From positions 3,534,001 through 3,598,000 of the forward strand of contig NZ_CP170554.1 of assembly GCF_042701255.1 (NCBI RefSeq): DNA of 64,000 nt. The letters are read 5' to 3'. The notes under the pieces are model-generated. The model worked only from the letters and a program-made list of their open reading frames with translations, ran no database searches and was not told the DNA's origin. Made by a program: the position numbers and the translations under genes. Shown in pieces: positions 39,201-46,399 of this stretch. The stretch's first letter is position 1. Each line of letters starts with the position of its first letter. The stretch comes from Tahibacter sp042701255. Lineage in GTDB: Bacteria; Pseudomonadota; Gammaproteobacteria; Xanthomonadales; Rhodanobacteraceae.

Positions 39201-40722
39201 AGGCGCGGTGTCGGCCAGCTCCAGCAGCGTGACGCCGGCCACCGTGCCGGACGCACCGACCGCCGTCGTCGCCACGCGCGGCAACGCACAGGTCAGCGTC
39301 GCGTTCGTCGCGCCGACGAACGACGGCGGCAGCGCCGTCACGGGCTATGCCGCGACCTGCGGCAGCGCGAGCCAGACCGGCCCCGCTTCGCCGCTCGTCG
39401 TGAGCGGGCTGGCCAACGGCACGCCGGTGACCTGTACCGTCAAGGCGGTCAACGACGTCGGCGAAGGTGCCGCCTCGGCCAGTTCCAACAGCGTGACCCC
39501 GGCCACGGTGCCGAATGCGCCGACCGGTGTCGTCGCCACGCGCGGCAACGCGCAGGTCAGCGTCGCGTTCGTCGCACCGGCGAACAACGGCGGCAGCGCG
39601 ATCACCGGCTATACCGCGACCTGTGGCAGCCAGAGCCAGACCGGCACGGCCTCGCCGCTCGTCGTGAGCGGACTGACCAACGGCACGCCGGTCACCTGTA
39701 CCGTCAAGGCGGCCAACGACGTCGGCGAAGGTGCGGTCTCGGCCAGCTCCAACAGCGTGACCCCGGCCACGGTGCCGGACGCACCGACCGGCGTCGTCGC
39801 CACGCGCGGCAACGCGCAGGTCAGCGTCGCGTTCGTCGCACCGACGAACAACGGCGGCAGTGCCGTCACGAGCTACACGGCAAGTTGCGGCAGCCAGAGC
39901 CAGAACGGCACCGCGTCGCCGATCGTCGTGACCGGTCTTGCGAACGGCACGCCGGTGACCTGCACGGTCAAGGCGACCAACGCAGTCGGCACGGGCGCCG
40001 CCTCCGCGGCATCGTCTCCGGTGACGCCGGCGGCGGTGCCGGGCGCGCCGCAGCTCGCGAGCGCCGTCGGCACCGCGGACGGCAGCGGGGCCGTACTCAC
40101 GTTCACCGCACCGGCCGACAACGGCGGCAGCGCGATCACCGGCTACGTCGCGAGCTGCACGCCGGGCACGCACACGACGAACGGCGCGGCCTCGCCGCTG
40201 ACCGTCACGGGCCTCACGCCCGGCACCGCGTATACCTGCACCGTCGTCGCGACGAACAAGCTCGGTGCGGGCAGCGTGTCCAACGTCCTGTCGGTGACGC
40301 CGCGCATCCTCGTCGATCTGGCCATCACCAACAGCAACGGCAAGCGCTACATCAACGGCGGCAGCACGGTCGGCTGGCTGGTCGAAGTGGACAACGGTAC
40401 GAGTACCGCGGCGACCGGCGCCCGCGTACGCCTGGCCTTGCCCGCCCATCTGACCAATGTCGGCTGGGTCTGCAGCGCACAAGGCGGCGCGAGCTGTCCG
40501 GGCGCATCGGGCAGCGGCGATCTCGACGGCCTCGTCGGCCTGCCCGCCGGCGCCCGTGTGAGCTTCCTGGTCAGTGCGACGGTACCGCCGACACCGGAAC
40601 AGCCGATCACGACAACGGCAACCGTGGAGCTCTCCGGCGCCTACGGCGATCCGCAGACAGCCAACAACACGGCCGTCGACGGACCGGACCCGGTCGGCAT
40701 CTTCGGCAACGGCTTTCAATGA
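33202..40722 (+). CDS. giant secreted metzincin/PD40/fibronectin III/DUF11-like multidomain protein with GFQ tail
   Basis: The 2506-aa product has a signal peptide (MKRLLLSTLLAASIPLFCAD) and then a zinc metalloprotease-like domain with HEMLHAHGLAH at residues 112-122. This is the full HExxHxxGxxH metzincin signature. After about residue 330 come Ig-like beta domains (T-V-x-V-x-V-x-x-A-x-G-x-P). From about 750 to 1550 there are many PD40 propeller repeats (NGRYVVFSSLATNLVPNDTN and similar). An Ig-like domain and eight fibronectin type III domains follow (TGYTASCGSQSQTGPASPLV, about 264 bases each). A DUF11-like domain and the tail IFGNGFQ close the protein. The start is fixed by GGAGG at 33191-33195 and the ATGA overlap with the previous gene. 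A secreted adhesin-protease is a reasonable guess; catalytic activity is untested, and the metzincin Met-turn was not identified. Confidence 0.8.
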   Translation: MKRLLLSTLLAASIPLFCADVRAGAYVSGSDSEPDARTHARSFSGYGGEQEAIRVCVDLGGDASLAIAAEPAVRNVIETINTFRSLARNTYATGADADVPAGQYDFESALLHEMLHAHGLAHPNHADESGLSGDAYYGTKSTRGPNGVFNQAAGPDGIHGSADDVRGDDVNLHWYARTVNNPGLLPDLIDLTTMIRALTALPAGHAFAANGSRNVLAALGFPDAEAAAVQGARPGEAQRHLQHDDIAMLRLARAGMDGVEGTADDYRTKLVYIGRYTNPVGETCQIPVRFDNTTAFASTSLSTARLSTNNWVVFGSQMRFNPSVNWYMTPRANTVTTIVSDLPDASAGSQPVTVRVNVAKAAGNPIAANPLGVVEVRDGPREDLNTAYCTITLAGSANETAECQLAPNAGGHRTITAEYLGYGGFDASSDTEDHAVSGTVQFSAVSSGSDPVAVGAPLDVHWTLGPPFGAPPMSFSGSVIVKDAPDCASPPSDPAHQCSVALPGNQCSITFNTPGQRTLRLCYAGDGAASPASAALAQNVIAPRPTTTSIVDVIPSSAAPFAPLTVKVQVGETPAQGGQPRGAVEIYDGPPGDLFTSHCTITLEGTPGEIGECALVPTDAGMHTLSASFATQGAWAASTATAPLDVTQLRIARVSPNVVRAGQGTWVMVDFQITRYLETLPTGYVDVTDGTDFCRIYQASSGGCLWSSTTPGLHNLVARWSGNSTYPARDSAPFAVQVVAPPITMVSGGVRNFPDANGASEGNRQSLSANGRYLLFKSEATNFVPGDTNGVADLFVRDSKTSLIRRVNTSGTGEQANGESGDFAISGNGRYVVFSSLATNLVPNDTNGVRDVFVKDLVTDSTVRVSMHADGSQSVLDNEFEGMPTSISADGRYVAFLTFERLLTRDNNIHNDVYVKDMRTGELDLVSTASDETISNFRNHQPFISANGRYVVFASQASNFVPEDTDIGLDVYIKDRTTRQIRLVSATADGVRANSSSEKPVVTADGRYVAFVSYSHDLALPVNPANPDVYIKDMQTGAVQRAQATGNTLISGVSGVGSAPAITPDGRYLAFQLSVYSAQTGAVMRLYKKDLTTGEFTRLDRSSSGPFLLSGGVYAPSISDDGRFVSGQSSNANITLFDWNGLQDMFVYDRDSSTAQRAALDDGVRSNGDSTAPVISRDGGRVLYVSNAFTNTAADGNGVPDAFLFSNGATTFALTYGTASLAQQADSPFVSADNAWVAFRTPQPFIPVSDTNGMHDIVMGNQDQFVFFRASTDSSGAQVTTGTLLGPVTLNSNGTLIVFRATDTTLTAGDTNGFEDVFLKNRSTNATTMVSTTAAGVPGNGDSTQSMISDDGTRVAFTSLATNFAPDDTNGVADIYVKRLSDGSLMRASSAADGTQGNGASSEPSISSDGRYVTFLSAASNLVAGDDNGRVDVFLKDLATGAISRLNSGASGQAGTGGDCTNAAISGNAQWAGFVCAQAGLVDGVAAGKALAYVKNLQTGYLHLVSVDPTGAPSNAPVAAGPHAVANDGRMVFSSTANNLVPGDVLNYSDVFRSAVPSVPLIATSAAITSHTPNPSQPGQAYTVTATVTRAGGSADITGTVTIGDGSVICNATLAGSGNSASGSCALTSSTAGTKQLTANYGGSGTYAASIAAPTSHSVIAPAAPTEPFISSVVRGGGQVTVNFLPPGDPGTSPIDSYTAECGDRTATDTTTSITVGGLTNGVAVTCRVRAHNAIGYGPWSASSASVTPAARPGQPRNLALTPGNASVSVAFDPPTSDGGSAIIGYTARCLTFSASGTTSPIVVTGLTNGTAYFCSIAAVNDVGQSQLAAAGPVTPSTVPDPPAGVTATRGNGQVSVAFAAPAGNGGSAITGYTASCGSQSQNGAGSPLVVAGLANGTPVTCTVVAANARGNSAPSAPSNSVTPATLPDAPTGIVATRGNAQVSVAFVAPANNGGSAITGYTASCGSQSQTGPASPLVVTGLTNGTPVTCTVKAANDVGEGAVSASSSSVTPATVPDAPTAVVATRGNAQVSVAFVAPTNDGGSAVTGYAATCGSASQTGPASPLVVSGLANGTPVTCTVKAVNDVGEGAASASSNSVTPATVPNAPTGVVATRGNAQVSVAFVAPANNGGSAITGYTATCGSQSQTGTASPLVVSGLTNGTPVTCTVKAANDVGEGAVSASSNSVTPATVPDAPTGVVATRGNAQVSVAFVAPTNNGGSAVTSYTASCGSQSQNGTASPIVVTGLANGTPVTCTVKATNAVGTGAASAASSPVTPAAVPGAPQLASAVGTADGSGAVLTFTAPADNGGSAITGYVASCTPGTHTTNGAASPLTVTGLTPGTAYTCTVVATNKLGAGSVSNVLSVTPRILVDLAITNSNGKRYINGGSTVGWLVEVDNGTSTAATGARVRLALPAHLTNVGWVCSAQGGASCPGASGSGDLDGLVGLPAGARVSFLVSATVPPTPEQPITTTATVELSGAYGDPQTANNTAVDGPDPVGIFGNGFQ
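38701..40020 (+). repeat. five tandem 264-bp fibronectin III-encoding repeats
   Basis: Units start at 38701, 38965, 39229, 39493 and 39757, each exactly 264 bases and each opening with GTGAC or GTCAC-CC, then a proline-rich turn and GCCACGCGCGGCAACG. Less similar copies flank the array (38440-38700 and from 40021). The exact spacing and near-identical DNA indicate recent tandem duplication. Confidence 0.85.
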
Positions 40723-40730
40723 TCCGGCAC

Positions 40731-40755
40731 GGCACCGGCCCTGCGGGCCGGTGCC
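40731..40755 (+). terminator. 11-bp perfect hairpin after the giant gene
   Basis: GGCACCGGCCC (40731-40741) pairs with GGGCCGGTGCC (40745-40755) around a TGC loop, 8 bases after the stop at 40722. Confidence 0.75.
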
Positions 40756-40795
40756 GATGCGCCCGCCGACGTGCGGCGCCGGCGATCTGCCTGCA

Positions 40796-41017
40796 ATGCG
40801 GCGTTTCCGCCTGCTGCCGCAGAGCGATGCGCAGCGTGCGCTGTTCGCGAGCGACATCCAATGGAACGTGACGCAACTGCCGCGCCGGCCGCGAGGTCGA
40901 CTGCCGCGAACGATGAGCGATCGGTGTACTGCGGTGGCACCCGGCCCCGCAGGCAACGGCGATTGCGACTGGACCTGTCTGCGCGACGTCACGATCCGCG
41001 CGGTCGAGCGCGGCTAG
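40796..41017 (+). CDS. possible small ORF (73 aa), uncertain
   Basis: The gap 40723-41080 contains a hairpin and this open frame: MRRFRLLPQSDAQRALFASD at the start and NGDCDWTCLRDVTIRAVERG at the end. Codon use is GC-rich at third positions, as in real genes, but no ribosome-binding site is visible and the terminator lies directly upstream. No family recognised; it could be chance. Confidence 0.3.
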   Translation: MRRFRLLPQSDAQRALFASDIQWNVTQLPRRPRGRLPRTMSDRCTAVAPGPAGNGDCDWTCLRDVTIRAVERG

Positions 41018-41080
41018 TTCGTCGCGGCGTAACGAGGACGACGCCCCGCGCCGAGCCGCGGAAACGGTGCGGCGGCGCGA

Positions 41081-44000
41081 TCAGGCCGTCCGCTGCGCGT
41101 AGATGTCCGCAAGTCGGGCCGTCACTGCCGCGAGGCTCGCCGCCGATGACAGACGCTGACTCACGCTCGCCTTCGCGGTTTCGCCGATCCGTCGCGCATA
41201 GACCGGATCGTCGGCGAGCCGTGCGAGATAGGCGGCCGCCTGGCCGATATCCGGCTCGGCCCAGTGCTGGCCCTGCCAGGCGGGATACTCGCCCTCCTTC
41301 ACCGGGATCAGCGAGTAGCCGACGAGGCAGCTGTTGTCCGCGTCCATGAACGCGAGATTGCCCGAATACGCCGTCGCGACGACGGGCTTGCCGAGCAGCA
41401 TGCATTCGGCCATGCCCAGGCCGAGACCTTCGGAGCGATGCAGCGAGACGTAGCAGTCGCAACAGGCCTGCAGCGCCCACATGCCGCGGCGATCGAGAAA
41501 TCCGTCGCGCACTTCGATGCGGTCGTCGTCTGCGGCCAGGTCGATCAGCGCCTGCAGAGCCTCCGGGAAGCGCTCGCCGTTGGTCGTCTTGATGACGAGG
41601 CGCACGTCGCGGCGGCCATCGGCGAAGGCGCGGCGGAATGCGGCGATCGCGCCTTCGGCATTCTTGCGCACGACGAAGGAATTGAAGTCGAAGCTGAAAA
41701 GGCAGAGGAACACGCCTTCGGCCAGCCCGAACTCGCTGCGCGAATGGCGCTCGGGCAGATTCACGCTGAGCGCGATCGGCACGATGTGCACGGGCTTTCC
41801 GGTGCAGGCGGCGATCGCGTCGCGCACGAATGGCGAGGTCACCCAGATTTCGTCGACGATGTCGATCGCGCCGTGCCATTGCTCGGGGAATTTCTCGAGT
41901 TCCCAGAACCAGCAGCCGATGTTGTAGCGTCCGCCGAACACCGCATCGCCGAGCTGCTCGCGCGCGATCGGCATCTGGTCGGCATTGATGCAGAACAGGT
42001 TCACCGCGTAGCGGCACTCCTCCGCCAGGAAGCGCTGCATGCTGCGATCGCCCTGGCGGCTGGCGACGCCGGTCGCGAAGTTGCGCACGACGAACGGCAC
42101 TCCGCCGCCCTGCAGCGCATGCGCATAGCGGCGCAGGACTTCGGCGACGCCGAACTCGCCGTGGGCATAGCCCACGAGGTTGATGCCCGTGGTGCTCTGC
42201 GGGCCGGCCGCTGCCGCGACGGCCGCCGCCGGTCTTCCCGCGATGCGTTCGAGCCGGCGTCGCAGCCGCTTGCGCGCCGTTTCCGGAATCAGCGCGTAGA
42301 AGCCCAGCGCCAGGCGGAAGTGGCAGCTCCAGTTGATGAGGTCCAGGCACACCGAAGCCACACCGCGCACCGGCGCGGACTCCGATCCCCAGTGCTCGAG
42401 TGCGGAGTCCGGCACGTCGTCGGCCGACGGTGCCGCCAAGGTGCGGCGGGCCGCTGCGAGATGCCGCTCCGGAATGGCCATCTCCGCCTGAGCGGCGCGG
42501 GCGAACCAGCGGATGAAGCCGCGCCGGCCACCGGCCTGGCCGATGTCGAAGGCCTGCTGCAGATCGGCGCGCATTTTCCAGGCGGCGTACATCAGGCGCG
42601 TGATCGGCGCGTCGCTGCGCGCAGGCAGCTCGTCGCACGGCAGGTCGAACAGGCTCCGGTCCATCGAGAACGGGTCGCGCTGCGGCTGCGACGTTCCCTT
42701 GTCGAAATAGCGCCGATACACCGCACGCACCGGATCGCAGATCGGCTCGCCGTCGGCGAACCGGCCGAACGCGTAAGGCTTGTGACGGTGTTCCGCATGG
42801 CCGTTCGCCGCCAGGCGCGCGAGATAGTCCGTATACAGCGGACGCAGTTTGCCGATCGTCGCCGAGGTATGGCGATTCTGGTGCTTGGAGAACTGCCCCG
42901 GCCTGTCGAGATCGACGCCGCTGAAATGCACGAAGGCCAGCCGCTGCTCCGCCGCGTACCAATGCGATCCGCGCTGCGACACTGGGCGTTGCGACAGATT
43001 CCAGTACGCGAGGTTGTAGCCTTCGCTGCGCACGATGTGCACGTCCGGAAACAGGCCCGGCACGAGATCGACCCATTTCTGGTCGGTGAACAGCCCCGCG
43101 CTGATGTCGCTGGTCGCACCGAACTCGAGACGCTGCGCCCACCAGGCGATCAGGCGGTCGGCCTGCGCATGCGGGCCGATCGCGACGAACCCGCAGTTGT
43201 AGGTGCCGCTGACGAGAATGTCGAGCTCGCCGGGCTGCCGGTCGTCGTCGACCGGAGCGACGAGATGCGGCGTCAGCACCGCCAGCGCGCCGTTCGCGAA
43301 CGCGGTTTCGACCTCGGTCAGCGGCTCGACCACGAAGATGTCCGGGTCGAGATAGACGACCCCGGCGCCCGGATGCCGCTCGCGCAAATGGGCGAACGCA
43401 TACGGCTTGATCGCCGTGTTGAACTCCATGATGGTGTAGCGGAACGCGAACGCCTCGAATTCCGGCAGCGCGAGCGCCTCGGCCGGAATGGTCGCGAACG
43501 GCGCGTCGGCGAACGCGGCGTCGCCGGCCTCGCGGTCGGCCAGGATCAGGTAGCGCGGCGCGTCGGGATACTGCGCAGCGACCGACTGCATCAGGGTCAC
43601 GGCATACGCCAGGTAATTGCGCGAGGCGATCGTGAAAAATACCGGCGGGCCGCTGCGTGCGAGCCATTCCGAGCGCTGCGCTCGCGCCGCTGCGTCGCGG
43701 GCCTGCTCGAGCGACAGTGCGTAGGCGATCGCTTCGTCGTGACTTTCTTTCAGCGATGCGGCGTAGTCGACGGCGCGATCGCGATCCTGCGCGAGCGCTC
43801 GTGCGTAGTCGGAGGCGTTGCCGTGTTCGCGCTGCAGCAGCTCGACGTTTTCCTGCAGGCGCCGCGCCTGCGCGGCGGCCTCGGCGATGCGTGCATCACG
43901 TGCCTCGATCTCGGTGGCGAAGCGTGCCTGCAGGTCGGCGTGTTCGGCGGCCTTCTCCGCCGCCGCTGCGGCAATGCTGTCGCGATCGCGCTCCAGCGCG

Positions 44001-45205
44001 GCAGCCGTTGCTTCGATGCCGCGCGCATACGTGGCCGCCTCGGCGATGCGCGCCTCGCGCGCCTGGATTTCCGCGGCGAACCGGGCATGCAGCTCGGTGC
44101 GTTCGGCGGCGTGCGTCGCCTGCGCCCCGACGGCGCGGTCGCGGTCCTGCGTCAGGCTTTCGACGGCGGCTTCCAGGCGCCCCGCGTGGGCCGCCGCCTC
44201 CGCGACGCGCGTATCGCGCAAGCCGATCTCGACGGCGAACTGCGCGTGCATGTCGGCGCGTTCGGCGTCATGGCGTTGCGACGCGGCGTCGGCGCGGTGG
44301 CGCAGATCGTCGAATACGCGCTCCCTCGCGACGATATGCGGGCCGAAAAACGTTTCGGCTGCCGCAATCGTCTGCGCTGCAACGTCGAAGGCGGGAGAGA
44401 CTGTATCGGGTTCCTGCACCGCGAGGTTCAGGCTCGCGTAAACCTCGCGGCCCAGGCCGGCAGGATCGTTCGCAGGATCGCTCGTGCCGCGGTCGTGGGA
44501 TTCGGTGTCGAGGAAACCGTCGATCCCGGCGTCGACACGAGGCCAGTCCGGCCAGTCGATACCGAGCTGCCGGCCCATGCGTGCGAATTCCGTGCGCCAG
44601 TCGGCCAGCATCTGATCGAAGGCGACGAAGGTGCGCTTCTGGCCGCGCGTGAATTTTTCCGCCGCGAGCACGTAGCGAAGCCAGACTGCGACGCCTTGCG
44701 CCGGCGGCAGCACGTTGCCGCTGGCAAGACGTCGCTCGCGCCGCTCCAGCGAGTTCGCGACGGCCTCCGGATGCCGGAACGGCAGCACGAATCGCGGCAC
44801 GATGCCGGACTGGCGCAGCGCTGCGGACCAGAGCGGAAGAAACAGCGTGATGCGCGGGTCCTTCAGCACGAAGCGGTTCGCGGTCGGATGTTCTGCGGCG
44901 ACGAGCTCGCGTATGCGCGCTATCCACGGTTGCGCGTCCGCGCTGTCGAACCAGCCGGCCGGGAAGTTGACCGGCGAATACAGGTCGGAGCCGAGTGCGG
45001 CGAGCAGGCGGTTGTGCAGATCCTGCACTGCGCGCGACTCCCAATGGCCGCGCTCGTTGCCGATGTCGCCGGGAATCAGATCGCGGGCCAGCTCCGCACC
45101 GAGCAGGTTGACGATGCGCGTCGTCACCGACGTGCCGCTGCGATGCATGCCCGCGACGATGATCGCCGTTCGTTCCGTGCCGGTCATCGGTTCGTTCTGT
45201 CTCAT
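41081..45205 (-). CDS. sulfotransferase-like/coiled-coil/double glycosyltransferase fusion
   Basis: This 1374-aa protein has four parts. Residues about 10-260 are a P-loop sulfotransferase-like domain with IIVAGMHRSGTS (PAPS-binding type) and HWESRAVQDLHNRLL. Residues about 300-500 are repeated coiled-coil units (ARDARIAEAAAQARRLQENV). Residues about 510-770 are a nucleotide-sugar transferase-like domain (VFFTIASRNYLAYAVTLMQS, with YLDPDIFVVEPL resembling a DxD metal site). After a linker, residues about 980-1370 form a GT4 glycosyltransferase with GYAHGEFGVAEVLRRYAHAL, RSEGLGLGMAECMLLGKPVV and GNLAFMDADN. It probably modifies a surface polysaccharide in the cytosol. The ATG at 45205 overlaps the stop of the UDP-glucuronate decarboxylase gene (ATGA), so the two are coupled; a second ATG at 45187 is possible. 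Confidence 0.8.
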   Translation of the reverse strand: MRQNEPMTGTERTAIIVAGMHRSGTSVTTRIVNLLGAELARDLIPGDIGNERGHWESRAVQDLHNRLLAALGSDLYSPVNFPAGWFDSADAQPWIARIRELVAAEHPTANRFVLKDPRITLFLPLWSAALRQSGIVPRFVLPFRHPEAVANSLERRERRLASGNVLPPAQGVAVWLRYVLAAEKFTRGQKRTFVAFDQMLADWRTEFARMGRQLGIDWPDWPRVDAGIDGFLDTESHDRGTSDPANDPAGLGREVYASLNLAVQEPDTVSPAFDVAAQTIAAAETFFGPHIVARERVFDDLRHRADAASQRHDAERADMHAQFAVEIGLRDTRVAEAAAHAGRLEAAVESLTQDRDRAVGAQATHAAERTELHARFAAEIQAREARIAEAATYARGIEATAAALERDRDSIAAAAAEKAAEHADLQARFATEIEARDARIAEAAAQARRLQENVELLQREHGNASDYARALAQDRDRAVDYAASLKESHDEAIAYALSLEQARDAAARAQRSEWLARSGPPVFFTIASRNYLAYAVTLMQSVAAQYPDAPRYLILADREAGDAAFADAPFATIPAEALALPEFEAFAFRYTIMEFNTAIKPYAFAHLRERHPGAGVVYLDPDIFVVEPLTEVETAFANGALAVLTPHLVAPVDDDRQPGELDILVSGTYNCGFVAIGPHAQADRLIAWWAQRLEFGATSDISAGLFTDQKWVDLVPGLFPDVHIVRSEGYNLAYWNLSQRPVSQRGSHWYAAEQRLAFVHFSGVDLDRPGQFSKHQNRHTSATIGKLRPLYTDYLARLAANGHAEHRHKPYAFGRFADGEPICDPVRAVYRRYFDKGTSQPQRDPFSMDRSLFDLPCDELPARSDAPITRLMYAAWKMRADLQQAFDIGQAGGRRGFIRWFARAAQAEMAIPERHLAAARRTLAAPSADDVPDSALEHWGSESAPVRGVASVCLDLINWSCHFRLALGFYALIPETARKRLRRRLERIAGRPAAAVAAAAGPQSTTGINLVGYAHGEFGVAEVLRRYAHALQGGGVPFVVRNFATGVASRQGDRSMQRFLAEECRYAVNLFCINADQMPIAREQLGDAVFGGRYNIGCWFWELEKFPEQWHGAIDIVDEIWVTSPFVRDAIAACTGKPVHIVPIALSVNLPERHSRSEFGLAEGVFLCLFSFDFNSFVVRKNAEGAIAAFRRAFADGRRDVRLVIKTTNGERFPEALQALIDLAADDDRIEVRDGFLDRRGMWALQACCDCYVSLHRSEGLGLGMAECMLLGKPVVATAYSGNLAFMDADNSCLVGYSLIPVKEGEYPAWQGQHWAEPDIGQAAAYLARLADDPVYARRIGETAKASVSQRLSSAASLAAVTARLADIYAQRTA

Positions 45206-46152
45206 GCGTTCAGCAGCGCGCGAAAATAGGCGATCGTTTTCGCGAGCCCCTCGTCGAGCGGCACCCGGGGTTGCCAGCCCAGGTTCTTTCGAGCCAGCGC
45301 GATGTCCGGCCGGCGTACTTTCGGATCATCCGGCGGCAGCGGCTGATGGACGATCCGCGACGAACTGCCGCTGAGCCGCAGCACGCGTTCGGCGAGCGCG
45401 CGCATGCTCAGCTCGTCCGGATTGCCGATGTTGACCGGCCCGGTGAATGCGGCCGGTGAATCCATCGCGGCCAGCAGCCCGTCGATCAGGTCGTCGACAT
45501 AGCAGAACGAGCGCGTCTGGCTGCCGTCGCCGTACACCGTCACGGGGTCGCCGCGCAGCGCCTGCGTGATGAAGTTGCTGACGACGCGGCCGTCGTCGAC
45601 ATACATGCGCGGCCCGTAGGTGTTGAAGATCCGCACCACCTTGATCTCCAGGCCGTATTGCCGGTGGTAGTCGAAGAACAAGGTCTCGGCGCAGCGTTTG
45701 CCTTCGTTGTAGCAGCTGCGCAGGCCGGTCGGATTGACCCGTCCCCAATAGTGTTCGGGCTGCGGATGGACCTCGGGATCGCCGTAGACCTCGCTCGTCG
45801 ATGCCTGCAGGATGCGCGCGCGCCGGCGTTCGGCGAGCGCGAGCAGGTTCATCGCACCGAGCACGCAGGTTCGCGTCGTGCGCACCGGATCGTGCTGGTA
45901 GTGCACCGGGGATGCGGGACAGGCGAGATTGAAGATGCGGTCGACCTCGACGTCGAGCGGCACCGTGACGTCGTGCTGCAGCAGCTCGAAGCGCGGATGC
46001 TCCAGCAGCGGCGCGATCGTGTCGCGCGTGCCGGTATGGAAATTGTCCACACACAGGACCTGGTCGCCCCGCCGGATCAGTGCTTCGCACAAGTGGGATC
46101 CGAGAAAACCGGCACCGCCCGTCACCAGCGTTCTCTGCCCGCTAGGCCGCAT
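45202..46152 (-). CDS. uxs: UDP-glucuronate decarboxylase (UDP-xylose synthase)
   Basis: The 316-aa protein is an extended SDR enzyme. Its NAD-binding motif is TLVTGGAGFLGSHL at residues 8-21, with VDNFHTG, DVTVPL and IFNLACPASPVHYQHDPVRT. The catalytic region has ASTSEVYGDPEVHPQPE and SCYNEGKRCAE (Tyr-x-x-x-Lys), and then VRIFNTYGPRM and VYGDGSQTRSFCYVDDLIDG. These match UDP-glucuronate decarboxylases (EC 4.1.1.35), which make UDP-xylose from UDP-glucuronate. Length is normal. It is the first gene of a two-gene operon whose second gene is the sulfotransferase/glycosyltransferase fusion, so UDP-xylose may supply that enzyme. Confidence 0.88.
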   Translation of the reverse strand: MRPSGQRTLVTGGAGFLGSHLCEALIRRGDQVLCVDNFHTGTRDTIAPLLEHPRFELLQHDVTVPLDVEVDRIFNLACPASPVHYQHDPVRTTRTCVLGAMNLLALAERRRARILQASTSEVYGDPEVHPQPEHYWGRVNPTGLRSCYNEGKRCAETLFFDYHRQYGLEIKVVRIFNTYGPRMYVDDGRVVSNFITQALRGDPVTVYGDGSQTRSFCYVDDLIDGLLAAMDSPAAFTGPVNIGNPDELSMRALAERVLRLSGSSSRIVHQPLPPDDPKVRRPDIALARKNLGWQPRVPLDEGLAKTIAYFRALLNA

Positions 46153-46399
46153 CTACTGTCCTGTCCGACTGGTTCGCATGAATGTCCACCTCGTCCCCGA
46201 CCGAAGTGTGCTGCCTCGCCGGCTGGCAAGACTCGGCGGGAACGCCTCGATTCGCCGCCGACGCCGGGCGCGATCGCTGCAACGGACTCGTCAGGCAGGA
46301 CACGGGCCGGCCCCCGTTTCGTGACCAAGCGGCCAACATACCAAGGCCACCGGACGCTGTCGATCCGCTAAGCTTGCGCGCCATGCGCCCCCGCCACCC
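46153..46399. promoter_or_regulatory. divergent promoter region of two glycan operons
   Basis: The 247-base gap separates the minus-strand uxs operon and the plus-strand membrane glycosyltransferase operon. No ORF is convincing. Promoters for both directions must lie here, but hexamers could not be assigned confidently. Confidence 0.4.

Noticed and set aside
38701..40020. Evenly spaced repeats that could suggest a CRISPR array
   Set aside because: The unit is 264 bp, in frame, and encodes fibronectin III domains; no short direct repeats with unique spacers and no cas genes.
33202..40722. RTX or autotransporter assignment for the giant protein
   Set aside because: No GGxGxDxxx nonapeptide repeats and no C-terminal beta-barrel; it ends in the short GFQ tail.
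33103..40992. 2629-aa open frame on the minus strand opposite the giant metalloprotease-like gene
   Set aside because: It is a shadow of GC-rich codon use. Its composition is Arg/Ala/Gly-rich without domains, while the plus strand has a signal peptide and repeat domains.
41264..45229. 1321-aa plus-strand frame opposite the sulfotransferase/glycosyltransferase gene
   Set aside because: Low-complexity Arg-rich translation; the opposite strand carries conserved motifs throughout.
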